Origin: an uncultured Prevotella sp.
GTDB lineage: Bacteria; Bacteroidota; Bacteroidia; Bacteroidales; Bacteroidaceae
DNA length: 64,000 bases
Assembly (NCBI GenBank): GCA_900548585.1
Contig: URLI01000004.1
Coordinates: forward strand, 1-64,000
Direction of reading: 5' to 3'
Shown in pieces: positions 44,325-55,491 of this stretch; within the stretch, counting starts at the first letter, position 1, and every line of letters begins with the position of its first letter. Under the pieces are notes generated by a model that saw only the letters and a list, made by a program, of their open reading frames with translations, was not told where the DNA came from and did no database searches. A program made the translations under genes and the position numbers.

Positions 44325-44364
44325 TTTCTTTAATTTACCTTGTTTTTAACTTTGTTTCGGGCTG

Positions 44365-44396
44365 CAAAGATAGCAAAAAACACGCTGGCAGCCAAA
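44365..44396 (-). promoter_or_regulatory. Promoter of fabD
   Basis: TTTG (44393-44396), 20 bases and TATCTTTG (44365-44372) on the minus strand, 41 bases before fabD. Confidence 0.85.
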
Positions 44397-44518
44397 TCTT
44401 TTCATCGTTTTCGCCCTGATTGCTTGCACACCTCGCTTTTTTTTATTTACTTTGCCATCGCAACCCAGAGGGCAACTACGGGTGATGGGAATGTCAAGAA
44501 ACAGTAACGACGAAATAA

Positions 44519-46546
<2,028 letters not shown>

Positions 46547-46663
46547 TATGGTGACGGACTATGAGAAACCTGGAAGTTAAGTAGCATTAATTCCCAAAAA
46601 GAACTCCCAATATCCAATAAGCGACAATATTCAGCACAAAACGACAAAAAATGTGCAGTTTCC

Positions 46664-46694
46664 TTTGATTGTAAAAATAAAAATATTATTTTTG
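46664..46694 (+). promoter_or_regulatory. Promoter of ptb-buk
   Basis: TTTG (46664-46667), 19 bases and TATTTTTG (46687-46694), 21 bases before the ptb start. Confidence 0.85.
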
Positions 46695-46714
46695 CAAGCA
46701 ATACTTAATACACT

Positions 46715-47566
46715 ATGAATACAATACACAACTTTGAAGAACTGAGAGAAAGACTGCGCCAAGGCAAGCCTTGCCGTGTTGCAGCAGTGGAAGCTACTGA
46801 CGAGCATTCTGGCGAGGCGGTGGAAAAGGCCGTGAAAGAAGGCTGGGCATTGGTTAAGAACTTCACCACTGGCGACCCGCAGAAGTCGGCAGCCGAGGCC
46901 GTGAATATGGTGCGCAGAGGTGAGGCCGATGTGATAATGAAGGGCATCATAAACACTGACGTGCTGCTGCGCGCCGTTCTGAACAAGGAAGAAGGGCTGC
47001 TTCCCAAGGGCAACGTGCTGACACACCTGAGCGCGATTTACCTGCCGATGTTGGGAAGAATTATACTAATGGGAGACCCGGCAGTGATTCCCAACCCTAC
47101 CCTGGAGCAGCGCGAGGCGATGATACGCTACGCAGTGAAACTGGCTTCGGCATACGGGATAGAGGAGCCGCGCATTGCACTGATACACTGTACGGAGAAG
47201 GTCTCTGAGAAATTCCCCCTCACACTCGACTATGTGAAACTCATTGAAGAGTGCAAACGCGGAGAGTTCGGAAAGGCTATAGTTGACGGGCCGACCGACC
47301 TGAAATGCGCAATCTGCAAGGAATCGGCAGACATAAAGGGCATAAAGAGCCCACTTGAGGGACGAAGCGACATTCTGCTCATGCCCGACATCGAGGCAGG
47401 AAACGTGTTCTACAAGACGCTGACGGCGTTCACTGACGCCCAACTCGCCGTGGGGCTGATGGGCGCAGCATGTCCTATATCGCTAACATCGCGCAGCGAC
47501 AGCGCAGACACCAAGCTAAACTCGCTCGCAATGGCTTGCCTGCAAGCATCAATGGAACGCAAATAA
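46715..47566 (+). CDS. ptb: Phosphate butyryltransferase
   Basis: Exchanges CoA of butyryl- or related acyl-CoA for phosphate. The 283-residue protein belongs to the phosphate acetyl/butyryltransferase family: VKNFTTGDPQKSAAEAV near 48, ADVIMKGIINTDVLLRAVLN near 71-90, ILMGDPAVIPNPTL near 114 and the C-terminal GLMGAACPISLTSRSDS near 250. It is slightly shorter than clostridial Ptb (about 300). The adjacent buk (48 bases later) strongly supports butyryl rather than acetyl transfer. Acyl length is unproven; branched-chain acids are also known substrates. Confidence 0.9.
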   Translation: MNTIHNFEELRERLRQGKPCRVAAVEATDEHSGEAVEKAVKEGWALVKNFTTGDPQKSAAEAVNMVRRGEADVIMKGIINTDVLLRAVLNKEEGLLPKGNVLTHLSAIYLPMLGRIILMGDPAVIPNPTLEQREAMIRYAVKLASAYGIEEPRIALIHCTEKVSEKFPLTLDYVKLIEECKRGEFGKAIVDGPTDLKCAICKESADIKGIKSPLEGRSDILLMPDIEAGNVFYKTLTAFTDAQLAVGLMGAACPISLTSRSDSADTKLNSLAMACLQASMERK

Positions 47567-47614
47567 CCCATATATAATAAAGGAATAAAAGGAAATTACA
47601 TAACTGTAACATAT

Positions 47615-48676
47615 ATGAAAATACTCGCGATAAACCCAGGGATGATTTCAACGAAGTTTGGAGTCTTTGAAGATGACAAGATGGTGCTGAGCAAAACCAT
47701 AAACCATCCATACGATGAACTATGCAAATACCCAAATATCATGGACGAGTTCGACTATCGCAAAGATACCATAGTGAACGAACTGAAGGAACATGGGTAT
47801 GAAATCAAATTCGACGTCATCGTGGGACGCGGCGGACTTGTAAAGCCAATAGAGAGCGGCGTATACGAACTGAACGACAAGGTCATCGAGGACACGAAGC
47901 ACCCAAGGCTGCACCACGCCTGCAACCTCGGCTCGCTCATAGCACTCGCCATGGCAAAGGGGATACCCGGGTGCCGCGCATTCACCGTTGACCCTGGCGT
48001 GGTGGACGAGCTCGACGACGTGGCCCGCATCACGGGACTGCCCGAGAAGCCGCACCGCACGATATGGCACGCACTGAACCAGCGCGAGATTGCAAAGAGG
48101 TATTGCCGCGAACACGGACTGAAATACAATGAACTTGACCTGATAGTGTGCCACCTCGGAAGCGGCATCTCGTTCGCCATGCACCACCACGGACGCGCAA
48201 TAGAGTGCTGCGACGCACTTAGCGGGGATGGGCCTTTCAGCCCGTCGAGAGCCGGCTTCATCTCGCCTGTCGACATAATCGACCTTTGCTTCAGCGGAAA
48301 ATACAACAAGGAGGAGATGCTGCGCAAGATAAACGGGCACAGCGGACTGACCGCCCATCTCGGCACAAACGACGTGAGAGAGGTTGAGAAGCGCATAAGC
48401 GAGGGCGACGGACACGCGAAACTGGTTCTCGATGCCATGATATACAGCATCGCACGCCACCTCGCATCGCTCGCGCCTGCCACCTACGGACATGTCGACG
48501 CCGTGATAATAACGGGCGCCATAGCGCACAGCAAATATGTCACCGAGGGCATAAAGAAACGCGTGGAGTTCCTCGCACCAGTGTTCATATACCCGGGAGA
48601 GGACGAGCTCGCAGCACTCGCCAACAACGCATACCGCGCACTGAAGGGAGAAGAGGAGATTAAAATCTACAAATAA
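47615..48676 (+). CDS. buk: Butyrate kinase
   Basis: Makes ATP and butyrate (or a branched-chain acid) from the acyl phosphate supplied by Ptb. The 353-residue acetate/propionate/butyrate-kinase family protein shows the phosphate loop LAINPGMISTKFGVFED near 4-20, VGRGGLVKPIESGVY near 70-84, the nucleotide motif VCHLGSGISFAMH near 176-188 and VIITGAIAHSKYV near 296-308. It ends in a GC-rich terminator. No thl, hbd or crt genes are in the window, so the upstream route to butyryl-CoA is not visible. Confidence 0.93.
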   Translation: MKILAINPGMISTKFGVFEDDKMVLSKTINHPYDELCKYPNIMDEFDYRKDTIVNELKEHGYEIKFDVIVGRGGLVKPIESGVYELNDKVIEDTKHPRLHHACNLGSLIALAMAKGIPGCRAFTVDPGVVDELDDVARITGLPEKPHRTIWHALNQREIAKRYCREHGLKYNELDLIVCHLGSGISFAMHHHGRAIECCDALSGDGPFSPSRAGFISPVDIIDLCFSGKYNKEEMLRKINGHSGLTAHLGTNDVREVEKRISEGDGHAKLVLDAMIYSIARHLASLAPATYGHVDAVIITGAIAHSKYVTEGIKKRVEFLAPVFIYPGEDELAALANNAYRALKGEEEIKIYK

Positions 48677-48683
48677 CAAACGT

Positions 48684-48725
48684 GACCCTCCTGCCGACAC
48701 GATGCGGGAGGGTCGCATTTTTATG
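48684..48725 (+). terminator. Terminator of ptb-buk
   Basis: GACCCTCCTGC (48684-48694) pairs with GCGGGAGGGTC (48704-48714, one T-G pair), followed by GCATTTTTATG. Confidence 0.88.
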
Positions 48726-48752
48726 CACACAGGCACAAAAACACACATTCGC

Positions 48753-48783
48753 TTGCACGTCATGGAATAAATCACTAACTTTG
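48753..48783 (+). promoter_or_regulatory. Promoter of trmD
   Basis: TTG (48753-48755), 20 bases and TAACTTTG (48776-48783), 61 bases before trmD. Confidence 0.75.
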
Positions 48784-48844
48784 AAGCCCCGTAACCGAAA
48801 GCAGCAAGGAACTGCACTGACGGCAACAAAACAGACATGCACGA

Positions 48845-49537
48845 ATGAGAATAGACATTATAACCGTGCTGCCGGAGATGATAGAAGGCTTCGTCAGCGA
48901 GTCGATACTGGCACGCGCGCAGAAAAAGGGACTGGCGGAGATCTGCCTGCACAACCTCAGGGACTACACCACAGACAAGTGGCGGCGTGTTGACGACTAC
49001 CCATACGGCGGCTTCGCTGGTATGGTGATGCAGGTGGAGCCCATCGACAGGTGCATATCGGCACTGAAGCAACAGCGGCAATACGACGAGGTGATATTCA
49101 CTTCGCCGGACGGAGAGCAGTTTGACCAGCACACCGCAAACGACCTTTCGCTCAAAGAGAACATCATTATACTCTGCGGACACTACAAGGGTGTTGACCA
49201 GAGGGTGCGCGACCACCTCATAACACGCGAAATCAGCGTAGGCGACTTCGTGCTGACCGGCGGCGAACTGCCTGCGGCAATCATCGCGGATGCCGTGGTG
49301 CGCGTTGTGCCGGGTGTTCTCGGGGACGACCAGAGCGCACTGTCGGACAGTTTCCAGGACGACCTGCTCGCAGCACCGATATACACACGGCCTGCGGAAT
49401 ACAAGGGATGGAAAGTGCCTGACATATTGCTGAGCGGACACGAGGCAAAGATAAAACAGTGGGAAACGGATCAGGCCGTGGAGAGAACAAAGCGGCTGCG
49501 GCCAGACCTGCTGAAAAAAGGCATTAGGAAATCCTGA
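48845..49537 (+). CDS. trmD: tRNA (guanine-N1-)-methyltransferase
   Basis: Methylates G37 of tRNAs that read CNN codons, preventing frameshifts. The 230-residue SPOUT-fold protein has the family opening [16 protein letters not shown], the acceptor-loop region [14 protein letters not shown] near 50-63 (Phe where E. coli has Gly), the knot segment [13 protein letters not shown] near 112-124 and [14 protein letters not shown] near 133, and the C-terminal [15 protein letters not shown]. It is alone, not in the rpsP-rimM-rplS operon of Proteobacteria. Confidence 0.95.
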   Translation: MRIDIITVLPEMIEGFVSESILARAQKKGLAEICLHNLRDYTTDKWRRVDDYPYGGFAGMVMQVEPIDRCISALKQQRQYDEVIFTSPDGEQFDQHTANDLSLKENIIILCGHYKGVDQRVRDHLITREISVGDFVLTGGELPAAIIADAVVRVVPGVLGDDQSALSDSFQDDLLAAPIYTRPAEYKGWKVPDILLSGHEAKIKQWETDQAVERTKRLRPDLLKKGIRKS

Positions 49538-49573
49538 GGGACTTTATTTGCGGTGAGAAATCCTCCCACCCGC

Positions 49574-50419
49574 TCATTGCTCCCAGTCATTCAGAAACAT
49601 CTCCCCTATCCTGAACCCCTCCTCGTAAAGCCGTTCGAGTTTCTCAATGTCGCGCGTCATTCGCTTGACCTCCATTGGCTTCTCGGGACGTATGCATACG
49701 ACACGTCCCTCGCTTTCCATACGGTCAACCATGTCGAGCTGGGCATTGTAAGCCGCTATGCGATGGCTGAGCGCTTCGCACAATTTAGGGTATCTCTTGT
49801 AAATAATATTCGGGATGGCGCGGTCCTTGCCGTCATTGCGATAACCTTTTCTGTGCGTCAGCACCACCACATTCCTGTCATATCCTTTCTCCACGGCACG
49901 CATCACGGGAATGCTGTCAACTATGCCGCCATCGAGCATCGGCACGCCGTCCACCTTCACCATCCTGCTCACATACGGAAGTGAGCTCGAGGCACGCACG
50001 ATGTCAAGCGCGCGCTGCCTGTCGCTGTTCTCCGAGAGATAGCGCGGCTGCCCCGTGAGGCAGTCCGTCGCCACCATCTCATACTCCGTCCGTCCGTCGA
50101 AAAACGTGTCCCAGTCGAAAGGCAGCAGTTTGTTGGGAAAATCATCATAGAGAAGTTTGCAGTCGAATATGCACCCTTGCCTGAACAGATGCCGCAGCCC
50201 GATGTAGTCGTAACGCCCCAGGAAATCAATGTTTGACACGCGCGCCCTGCGCGGCTGGCGACTGATGTACGACATGCCGTTGCACGCCCCAGCCGACACC
50301 GCCACGACGTAACGGAAATAAACATCGTGCTTCATAAAAGCATCGAGGACACCCGTGGTGAACACACCGCGCATACCGCCTCCCTCAAGCACCAGTCCCA
50401 TTCTTCTGCAAATCCTCAT
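49574..50419 (-). CDS. Patatin-like phospholipase
   Basis: Serine lipid hydrolase with a Ser-Asp dyad. The 281-residue protein has the oxyanion loop GLVLEGGGMRGVFTTGVLD near 8-26, the nucleophile serine in VVAVSAGACNGM near 40-51 and the catalytic aspartate in MLDGGIVDSIPV near 160-171. No signal peptide is seen at the chosen start MRICRRM (50419); the open frame extends to 50482 but that part resembles no family. The C-terminal quarter (about 220-281) is a helical extension seen in bacterial patatins. Substrate unknown. Divergent from the aminopeptidase gene. Confidence 0.88.
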   Translation of the reverse strand: MRICRRMGLVLEGGGMRGVFTTGVLDAFMKHDVYFRYVVAVSAGACNGMSYISRQPRRARVSNIDFLGRYDYIGLRHLFRQGCIFDCKLLYDDFPNKLLPFDWDTFFDGRTEYEMVATDCLTGQPRYLSENSDRQRALDIVRASSSLPYVSRMVKVDGVPMLDGGIVDSIPVMRAVEKGYDRNVVVLTHRKGYRNDGKDRAIPNIIYKRYPKLCEALSHRIAAYNAQLDMVDRMESEGRVVCIRPEKPMEVKRMTRDIEKLERLYEEGFRIGEMFLNDWEQ

Positions 50420-50438
50420 AGTACAAGAAATTATGATG

Positions 50439-50446
50439 CAAAGATA
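50439..50446 (-). promoter_or_regulatory. -7 box of the patatin gene
   Basis: TATCTTTG on the minus strand, 20 bases before the chosen start; it would place the RNA start at or just upstream of the ATG, supporting 50419. No clear -33. Confidence 0.55.
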
Positions 50447-50538
50447 GCAAAAAAAATCACAACTCCACGATCCGCCAGACAAATTGTGGCATCAGAAATA
50501 AGTAATACAATTCGTTTACATTTATTTAGATATAAATA

Positions 50539-50570
50539 TTGCACGTTATAAATAATTATTTGTATATTTG
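50539..50570 (+). promoter_or_regulatory. Promoter of the aminopeptidase P gene
   Basis: TTG (50539-50541), 21 bases and TATATTTG (50563-50570), 27 bases before the start codon. Confidence 0.7.
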
Positions 50571-50596
50571 CAACGTCATTTGAAAAACAAATAATC

Positions 50597-52012
50597 ATGT
50601 TTAATAAAGAAGTTTATTCAGAACGCCGCGCGCAACTCAAAAAGATGGTGAAGAGCGGCGTGATAATATTGTTCGGCAACAACGAGTCGCCAAACAACTA
50701 TCCGTCAAACTCGTATTACCCGTTCCGTCAGGACTCGTCGTTCCTCTACTATTTCGGACAACGCCGCGACGGTCTGGTCGGCGTAATAGACTGCGACAAC
50801 GACAACGAGACACTCTTCGGAGACGACATCGACATTGACGACATCGTGTGGTACGGCTCGGTTGACAGCGTGAGCGACATGGCTGCACAGGTAGGCGTGA
50901 GCAACAGCAGGCCAATGGCACAGTTGCAGGCAATATGCAACGACGCGAGGAAGGCAGGGCGCAAGATACACTTCCTGCCGCCATACCGCTTCGACACCAA
51001 GATACAGATAATGGATCTGTTGGGCATACACCCCTCGCAGCAGAAAGAGGCAGCATCGGTGGAGCTGATAAAGGCTGTCATCAAGATGCGCCAGGTGAAG
51101 ACCAGCCTCGAGATCGCAGAGATTGAGAAAGCGTGCGCCATCGGCTACAAGATGCACACCACCGCGATGCGCCTAACGCGGCCGGGGCTCACCGAGAAAT
51201 ACGTCGGCGGACAGGTGGACGGCGTCGCGCACTCGATGGGCGAGCAGGTGAGCTTCGCAACGATATTCACACAGCACGGCGAGATAATGCATGGCACACC
51301 GTCGTACGACACGCTCGAGAGCGGCCGCCTCGCACTGTGCGACTCGGGAGCGGAGAACGCCGAGAACTATTGCTCGGACAACACCCGCACATTCCCCGTG
51401 AACGGCAAGTTCACACAGAGACAACTCGAGATTTACAGCATAGTGGAGGCATGTCACGACTACGCGCTGACAGCATCAAAGCCGGGCGTGCTATACTATG
51501 ACGTCCACATGGGAGTGTGCCGCATGATGATTGAACGCCTCAAGGAGGTGGGACTGATGAAGGGCGACACCGACGAGGCACTGCACGCCGGAGCACACGC
51601 CATGTTCCTGCCACACGGACTGGGTCACATGATGGGCATGGACGTGCATGACATGGAGGGATTAGGACAGAACTACGTTGGCTTCGACGACGAGATACAG
51701 CCATCGACACAGTTCGGCACGGCAAGCCTGCGCTGCGGCAAGAGACTGCAGGAGGGCTTCGTGGTGACAGACGAACCGGGCATCTACTTCATCCCGGCAC
51801 TCATCGACGACTGGCGCGCACAGGGGCTGCACCGCGACTTCATAAACTACGAACTGCTTGAGACATACAAGGACTTCGGGGGAATACGCATCGAGGACGA
51901 CATACTGATAACGGCAGACGGCTGCCGCATCCTCGGCAAGGACGTAATACCATATCACCCGAAGGACGTTGAGGAGTATATGGCAGAAAACCGCATCAAC
52001 CTGTGGATGTAA
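50597..52012 (+). CDS. Aminopeptidase P family protein (Xaa-Pro aminopeptidase)
   Basis: Removes an N-terminal residue that precedes proline. The 471-residue protein has the creatinase-like N-terminal domain (about 1-165) and the pita-bread metallopeptidase domain (about 170-465): first metal Asp in ALCDSGAENAENY and second in CSDNTRTFPVNGKF (about 245-270), the metal histidine in LPHGLGHMMGMDVHDMEG near 337-354, and glutamates in VTDEPGIYFIP near 390 and GGIRIEDDILIT near 430. Cytoplasmic, with no signal peptide. Single gene. Confidence 0.92.
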   Translation: MFNKEVYSERRAQLKKMVKSGVIILFGNNESPNNYPSNSYYPFRQDSSFLYYFGQRRDGLVGVIDCDNDNETLFGDDIDIDDIVWYGSVDSVSDMAAQVGVSNSRPMAQLQAICNDARKAGRKIHFLPPYRFDTKIQIMDLLGIHPSQQKEAASVELIKAVIKMRQVKTSLEIAEIEKACAIGYKMHTTAMRLTRPGLTEKYVGGQVDGVAHSMGEQVSFATIFTQHGEIMHGTPSYDTLESGRLALCDSGAENAENYCSDNTRTFPVNGKFTQRQLEIYSIVEACHDYALTASKPGVLYYDVHMGVCRMMIERLKEVGLMKGDTDEALHAGAHAMFLPHGLGHMMGMDVHDMEGLGQNYVGFDDEIQPSTQFGTASLRCGKRLQEGFVVTDEPGIYFIPALIDDWRAQGLHRDFINYELLETYKDFGGIRIEDDILITADGCRILGKDVIPYHPKDVEEYMAENRINLWM

Positions 52013-52166
52013 ACCAAGGGGAATCTTGGAGTTAGAAAGCTTTGGAGATATTTCCGGAGTTAATCAACAGACCACCGGAACATCTATTGAGCTTCTGACC
52101 GTATTCCGCATAAGCAACCGCAAATAATCATAATCATAAACAATAAAGTAAAAAACCGAAAAAACA

Positions 52167-53363
52167 ATGAAGAAAATCTTAATGCTCGCCTTGGTGGCAT
52201 TGCTCGCCACAGGCGCAATGGCACAGGACAAGGAAGAAAACAAGAACAAGCCTGTGTTCACGACTATCAAAGCGATGCCCATCACAAGCGTAAAGGACCA
52301 GAACCGCTCCGGCACATGCTGGGCATACTCAACACTCTCGTTCTTCGAGAGCGAAATCCTGAAGGCCACAGGCAAGAACCTCGACCTCTGCGAGATGTTC
52401 GTGGCAAACAAAGACTACATGGAGCGCGCCATCCTCACGGTGCGAATGCACGGCGACAGCCAGTTCTCACAGGGCGGCTCGGCAGGCGACGTTCTCAGCA
52501 TAATCAAGCGTCACGGCATCTGCCCGGAGAACGCGATGCCGCTGCCTGGGACAATGCAGGGCGACTCACTTGCAAACTTCAACGAGTTCTTCGAAGTAAT
52601 GTCACCGTTCGTTGACGCCATTGCAAAGAGCAAGGCAAAGAAAATCTCCAAACAGTGGCGCGAAGGACTGCAGGGAATTATCGACGCTTACCTCGGAAAA
52701 TGCCCTGAGAAGTTCACCTACGAGGGAAAGACATACACACCGAAGCAGTTCGCCGCAAGCCTCGGACTCAACTGGGACGACTACGTAAGCATCACAAGCT
52801 ACACACACCACCCGTTCTACACCGCCTTCCCCGTGGAAGTGCAGGACAACTGGCGATGGGAAACTTCCTACAACGTGCCGATGGACGAGATGATGCGCAT
52901 CATTGACAACGCCCTCGAGAACGGATACACCATAGCATGGGGCGGCGACGTGAGCGAGGAAGGCTTCACACGCAAGGGCCTCGGCATCGCATACGACACC
53001 AAGGCTGTGCAGAACCTTGCAGGAAGCGATGCCGCACGCTGGCTGAAACTGAACCAGACCGAGAAGAAGAACAAACTCGACTCGCTCGGCATCAACGCAC
53101 CGGAAGTGATCCCAACACAGCAGATGAGGCAGGACGGCTTCGACAACTGGGAACTTACCGACGACCACGGAATGCACATCTACGGACTGGCAAAGGACCA
53201 GAACGGCAAGGAGTACTACATGGTGAAGAACTCATGGGGCGAATATGGCGACTACAAAGGCACATGGTACATGACCAAGGCATTCATAGCAACCAAGACG
53301 ATGGACTACCTCGTTAACAAGAACGCCATACCAAAGGACATACGAAAGAAACTGGGCATCTGA
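52167..53363 (+). CDS. Secreted C1-type cysteine peptidase (bleomycin hydrolase/PepC-like)
   Basis: A 398-residue papain-fold peptidase. It has a signal peptide (MKKILMLALVALLATGAMAQ), so it acts outside the cytoplasm, unlike classical PepC. The catalytic cysteine is in VKDQNRSGTCWAYSTLS near 42-58, the histidine in DDHGMHIYGLAKD near 332-344, and the asparagine in YMVKNSWGEYGDYKGTWYM near 350. The size and the long insertion between Cys and His match the bleomycin-hydrolase branch, which has aminopeptidase activity. No promoter was found with confidence in the 154-base gap upstream. Terminator follows. Confidence 0.92.
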   Translation: MKKILMLALVALLATGAMAQDKEENKNKPVFTTIKAMPITSVKDQNRSGTCWAYSTLSFFESEILKATGKNLDLCEMFVANKDYMERAILTVRMHGDSQFSQGGSAGDVLSIIKRHGICPENAMPLPGTMQGDSLANFNEFFEVMSPFVDAIAKSKAKKISKQWREGLQGIIDAYLGKCPEKFTYEGKTYTPKQFAASLGLNWDDYVSITSYTHHPFYTAFPVEVQDNWRWETSYNVPMDEMMRIIDNALENGYTIAWGGDVSEEGFTRKGLGIAYDTKAVQNLAGSDAARWLKLNQTEKKNKLDSLGINAPEVIPTQQMRQDGFDNWELTDDHGMHIYGLAKDQNGKEYYMVKNSWGEYGDYKGTWYMTKAFIATKTMDYLVNKNAIPKDIRKKLGI

Positions 53364-53390
53364 CAAACAGGCAGATTGCCATATACAAGA

Positions 53391-53440
53391 CAAGGCCTGC
53401 CTCCCCGTAAAGCCAACGGAGAAGCAGGCCTTGCTTATGC
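53391..53440 (+). terminator. Terminator of the C1 peptidase gene
   Basis: CAAGGCCTGC (53391-53400) pairs with GCAGGCCTTG (53424-53433); TCC/GGA inside extends it. The T-run is weak (CTTATG). Confidence 0.7.
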
Positions 53441-53587
53441 ACGACAGCACCAAAACACCACGCAAGCGATAACATACCGGCAGACAATCTCAACTGTTTT
53501 GATCATAAAGACTGCCCATATTGCCATACCAAAGACGGCAAAACGCAACTTTGTAACATACAACGCGGAAATTATCAGGCCGCCTGC

Positions 53588-53618
53588 TTGCCTGTTTGAT
53601 TTTATTTTGCTAACTTTG
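53588..53618 (+). promoter_or_regulatory. Promoter of recJ-recQ
   Basis: TTG (53588-53590), 20 bases and TAACTTTG (53611-53618), giving a leader of about 120 bases. The rest of the 53441-53745 gap shows nothing else. Confidence 0.75.
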
Positions 53619-53745
53619 GGGGCGCGTATCACGCGAATTTTGCCACGGCACTCAAAAAAACAACGCCATTGCAAACGCGACAGCAAACGCAAACCGCAAT
53701 GGCTATGGGGTGTTTATGGTCACGAAGAAAATAAAAACAAAATAA

Positions 53746-55491
53746 ATGCACTTTAAATGGAATCAAGAGACACCATCACCGGAGCAACAGAAAGCGGCTG
53801 AGGAACTTGCCGCCAAACTGGGTATGTCGCCAGTGCTGGTTTCAATACTGATGAAACGCGGCATAACTACAGAGTCGGCAGCAAAGCGGTTCTTCCGCCC
53901 TCAACTTGGCGACCTGATCAACCCGTTCCTGATGAAAGACATGGACATCGCCGTTGACAGACTCAACGACGCCATGGGGCGCAAGGAGCGCATCATGGTG
54001 TATGGTGACTACGACGTTGACGGCTGCACCGCCGTCGCACTGGTTTATAAGTTTCTGCAACAGTACTATTCCAACATAGAGTACTACATACCCGACCGCT
54101 ACGACGAGGGCTATGGCGTGAGCTACAAGGGAATAGAATATGCCAAGAAGGCTGGTGTCAGACTAATAATCATTCTCGACTGCGGTATAAAGGCAGCCGA
54201 GGAAATCGCATACGCCAAAAGCCTTGGCATAGATTTCATAATATGCGACCACCATGTGCCGGACGACATCATGCCGCCGGCCGTGGCGATACTCAACCCG
54301 AAACGCCCCGACGACTCCTACCCTTTCAAGCACCTGTGCGGCTGCGGGGTGGGCTTCAAGTTCATGCAGGCTTTCGCCAAGAACAACGGGATACCGTTCT
54401 CGCGGCTGATGCCACTGCTCGACCTCTGCGCCGTGAGCATCGCCGCAGACATCGTACCAGTGACCGACGAGAACCGCATACTCGCATTCCACGGACTGAA
54501 ACAACTAAACCAGAACCCGAACATCGGACTGAAGGCCATAATAGATATATGCGGTATGAGCGGGCGCGACATATCAATGAGCGACATTGTCTTCAAGATA
54601 GGGCCGCGCATAAACGCATCGGGCCGCATGGAGAACGGGAAGATGAGCGTCGACCTCCTGGTGGAGAAAGACATACAGGCGGCTCTCGGGAAGGCTCACC
54701 ACATCAACGAGTACAACGAGCAGCGCAAGGACATCGACAAGCAGATGACCGAGGAGGCCAATGCCATTGTTGCAAGGATAGACAGCCGTAACCACCACAG
54801 CAGCATAGTGCTGTATGACGAGAACTGGAAAAAGGGTGTCATAGGCATCGTCGCATCGAGGCTCACCGAACTGTACCTGCGCCCGACGGTGGTAATGACG
54901 CGCGACGGCGACTTTGCCACAGGATCGGCACGCAGCGTGAAGGGCTTCGACATATACGGGGCGATAAAGAGCTGCCGCGACCTGATGGTCAACTTCGGCG
55001 GACACACATACGCCGCAGGACTGACGCTGCGTTGGGACGACCTGCAGGAATTCCGCCGGCGTTTCCAGCAATACGTCGAGGAGAACATCCAAAAGGAACA
55101 GACAGAGGCCATACTGGACATCGATGCGGAGATTTACTTCAAGGACATAACACGCAAGCTGCACAACGACCTGAAACGCCTGGCGCCATTCGGGCCGGCA
55201 AACACAAAGCCGCTGTTCGTGACAAGGGGAGTATATGACTTCGGCACGAGCAAGGTTGTGGGGAGACACCAGGAACACATCAAACTGGAACTGGTTGACT
55301 CGAACTCAAACAACGTGATGAACGGCATAGCCTTCGGACAGAGCAAGTCGGTGCGCTACATAAAGAGCAAGCGGGCGTTCAGCATAGCATACACCATCGA
55401 AGACAACGTTTTCAAGAAAGGTGACGTGCAACTGCAGATAGAGGACATAAAGCCGGAAGACACCAACGGCGAAACAAACGCCGAACGCTGA
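53746..55491 (+). CDS. recJ: Single-stranded-DNA exonuclease RecJ
   Basis: 5'-3' ssDNA exonuclease of recombination and repair. The 581-residue protein has the DHH motif order: MVYGDYDVDGCTAVAL near 85-100 (motif I), DCGIKAAEEIAYAK near 145 (II), IICDHHVPDD near 165-174 (III, the DHH triad), NPKRPDDSYPFKHLCGCGV near 185, the later GVIGIVASRL near 365, and the DHHA1-domain FGGHTYAAGLTL near 420. The C-terminal OB domain follows (about 455-570). Its stop shares one base with the recQ start (TGATG at 55489), so the pair is translationally coupled. Confidence 0.96.
   Translation: MHFKWNQETPSPEQQKAAEELAAKLGMSPVLVSILMKRGITTESAAKRFFRPQLGDLINPFLMKDMDIAVDRLNDAMGRKERIMVYGDYDVDGCTAVALVYKFLQQYYSNIEYYIPDRYDEGYGVSYKGIEYAKKAGVRLIIILDCGIKAAEEIAYAKSLGIDFIICDHHVPDDIMPPAVAILNPKRPDDSYPFKHLCGCGVGFKFMQAFAKNNGIPFSRLMPLLDLCAVSIAADIVPVTDENRILAFHGLKQLNQNPNIGLKAIIDICGMSGRDISMSDIVFKIGPRINASGRMENGKMSVDLLVEKDIQAALGKAHHINEYNEQRKDIDKQMTEEANAIVARIDSRNHHSSIVLYDENWKKGVIGIVASRLTELYLRPTVVMTRDGDFATGSARSVKGFDIYGAIKSCRDLMVNFGGHTYAAGLTLRWDDLQEFRRRFQQYVEENIQKEQTEAILDIDAEIYFKDITRKLHNDLKRLAPFGPANTKPLFVTRGVYDFGTSKVVGRHQEHIKLELVDSNSNNVMNGIAFGQSKSVRYIKSKRAFSIAYTIEDNVFKKGDVQLQIEDIKPEDTNGETNAER

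Noticed and set aside
49183..49425. Short antisense frames over trmD, recJ, recQ and other genes
   Set aside because: All are shadows of confident genes with no start signals or domains.
47720..49441. Long minus-strand open frame of 573 codons opposite buk and trmD
   Set aside because: It is antisense to two well-recognised genes; such frames arise from third-position GC in coding DNA.
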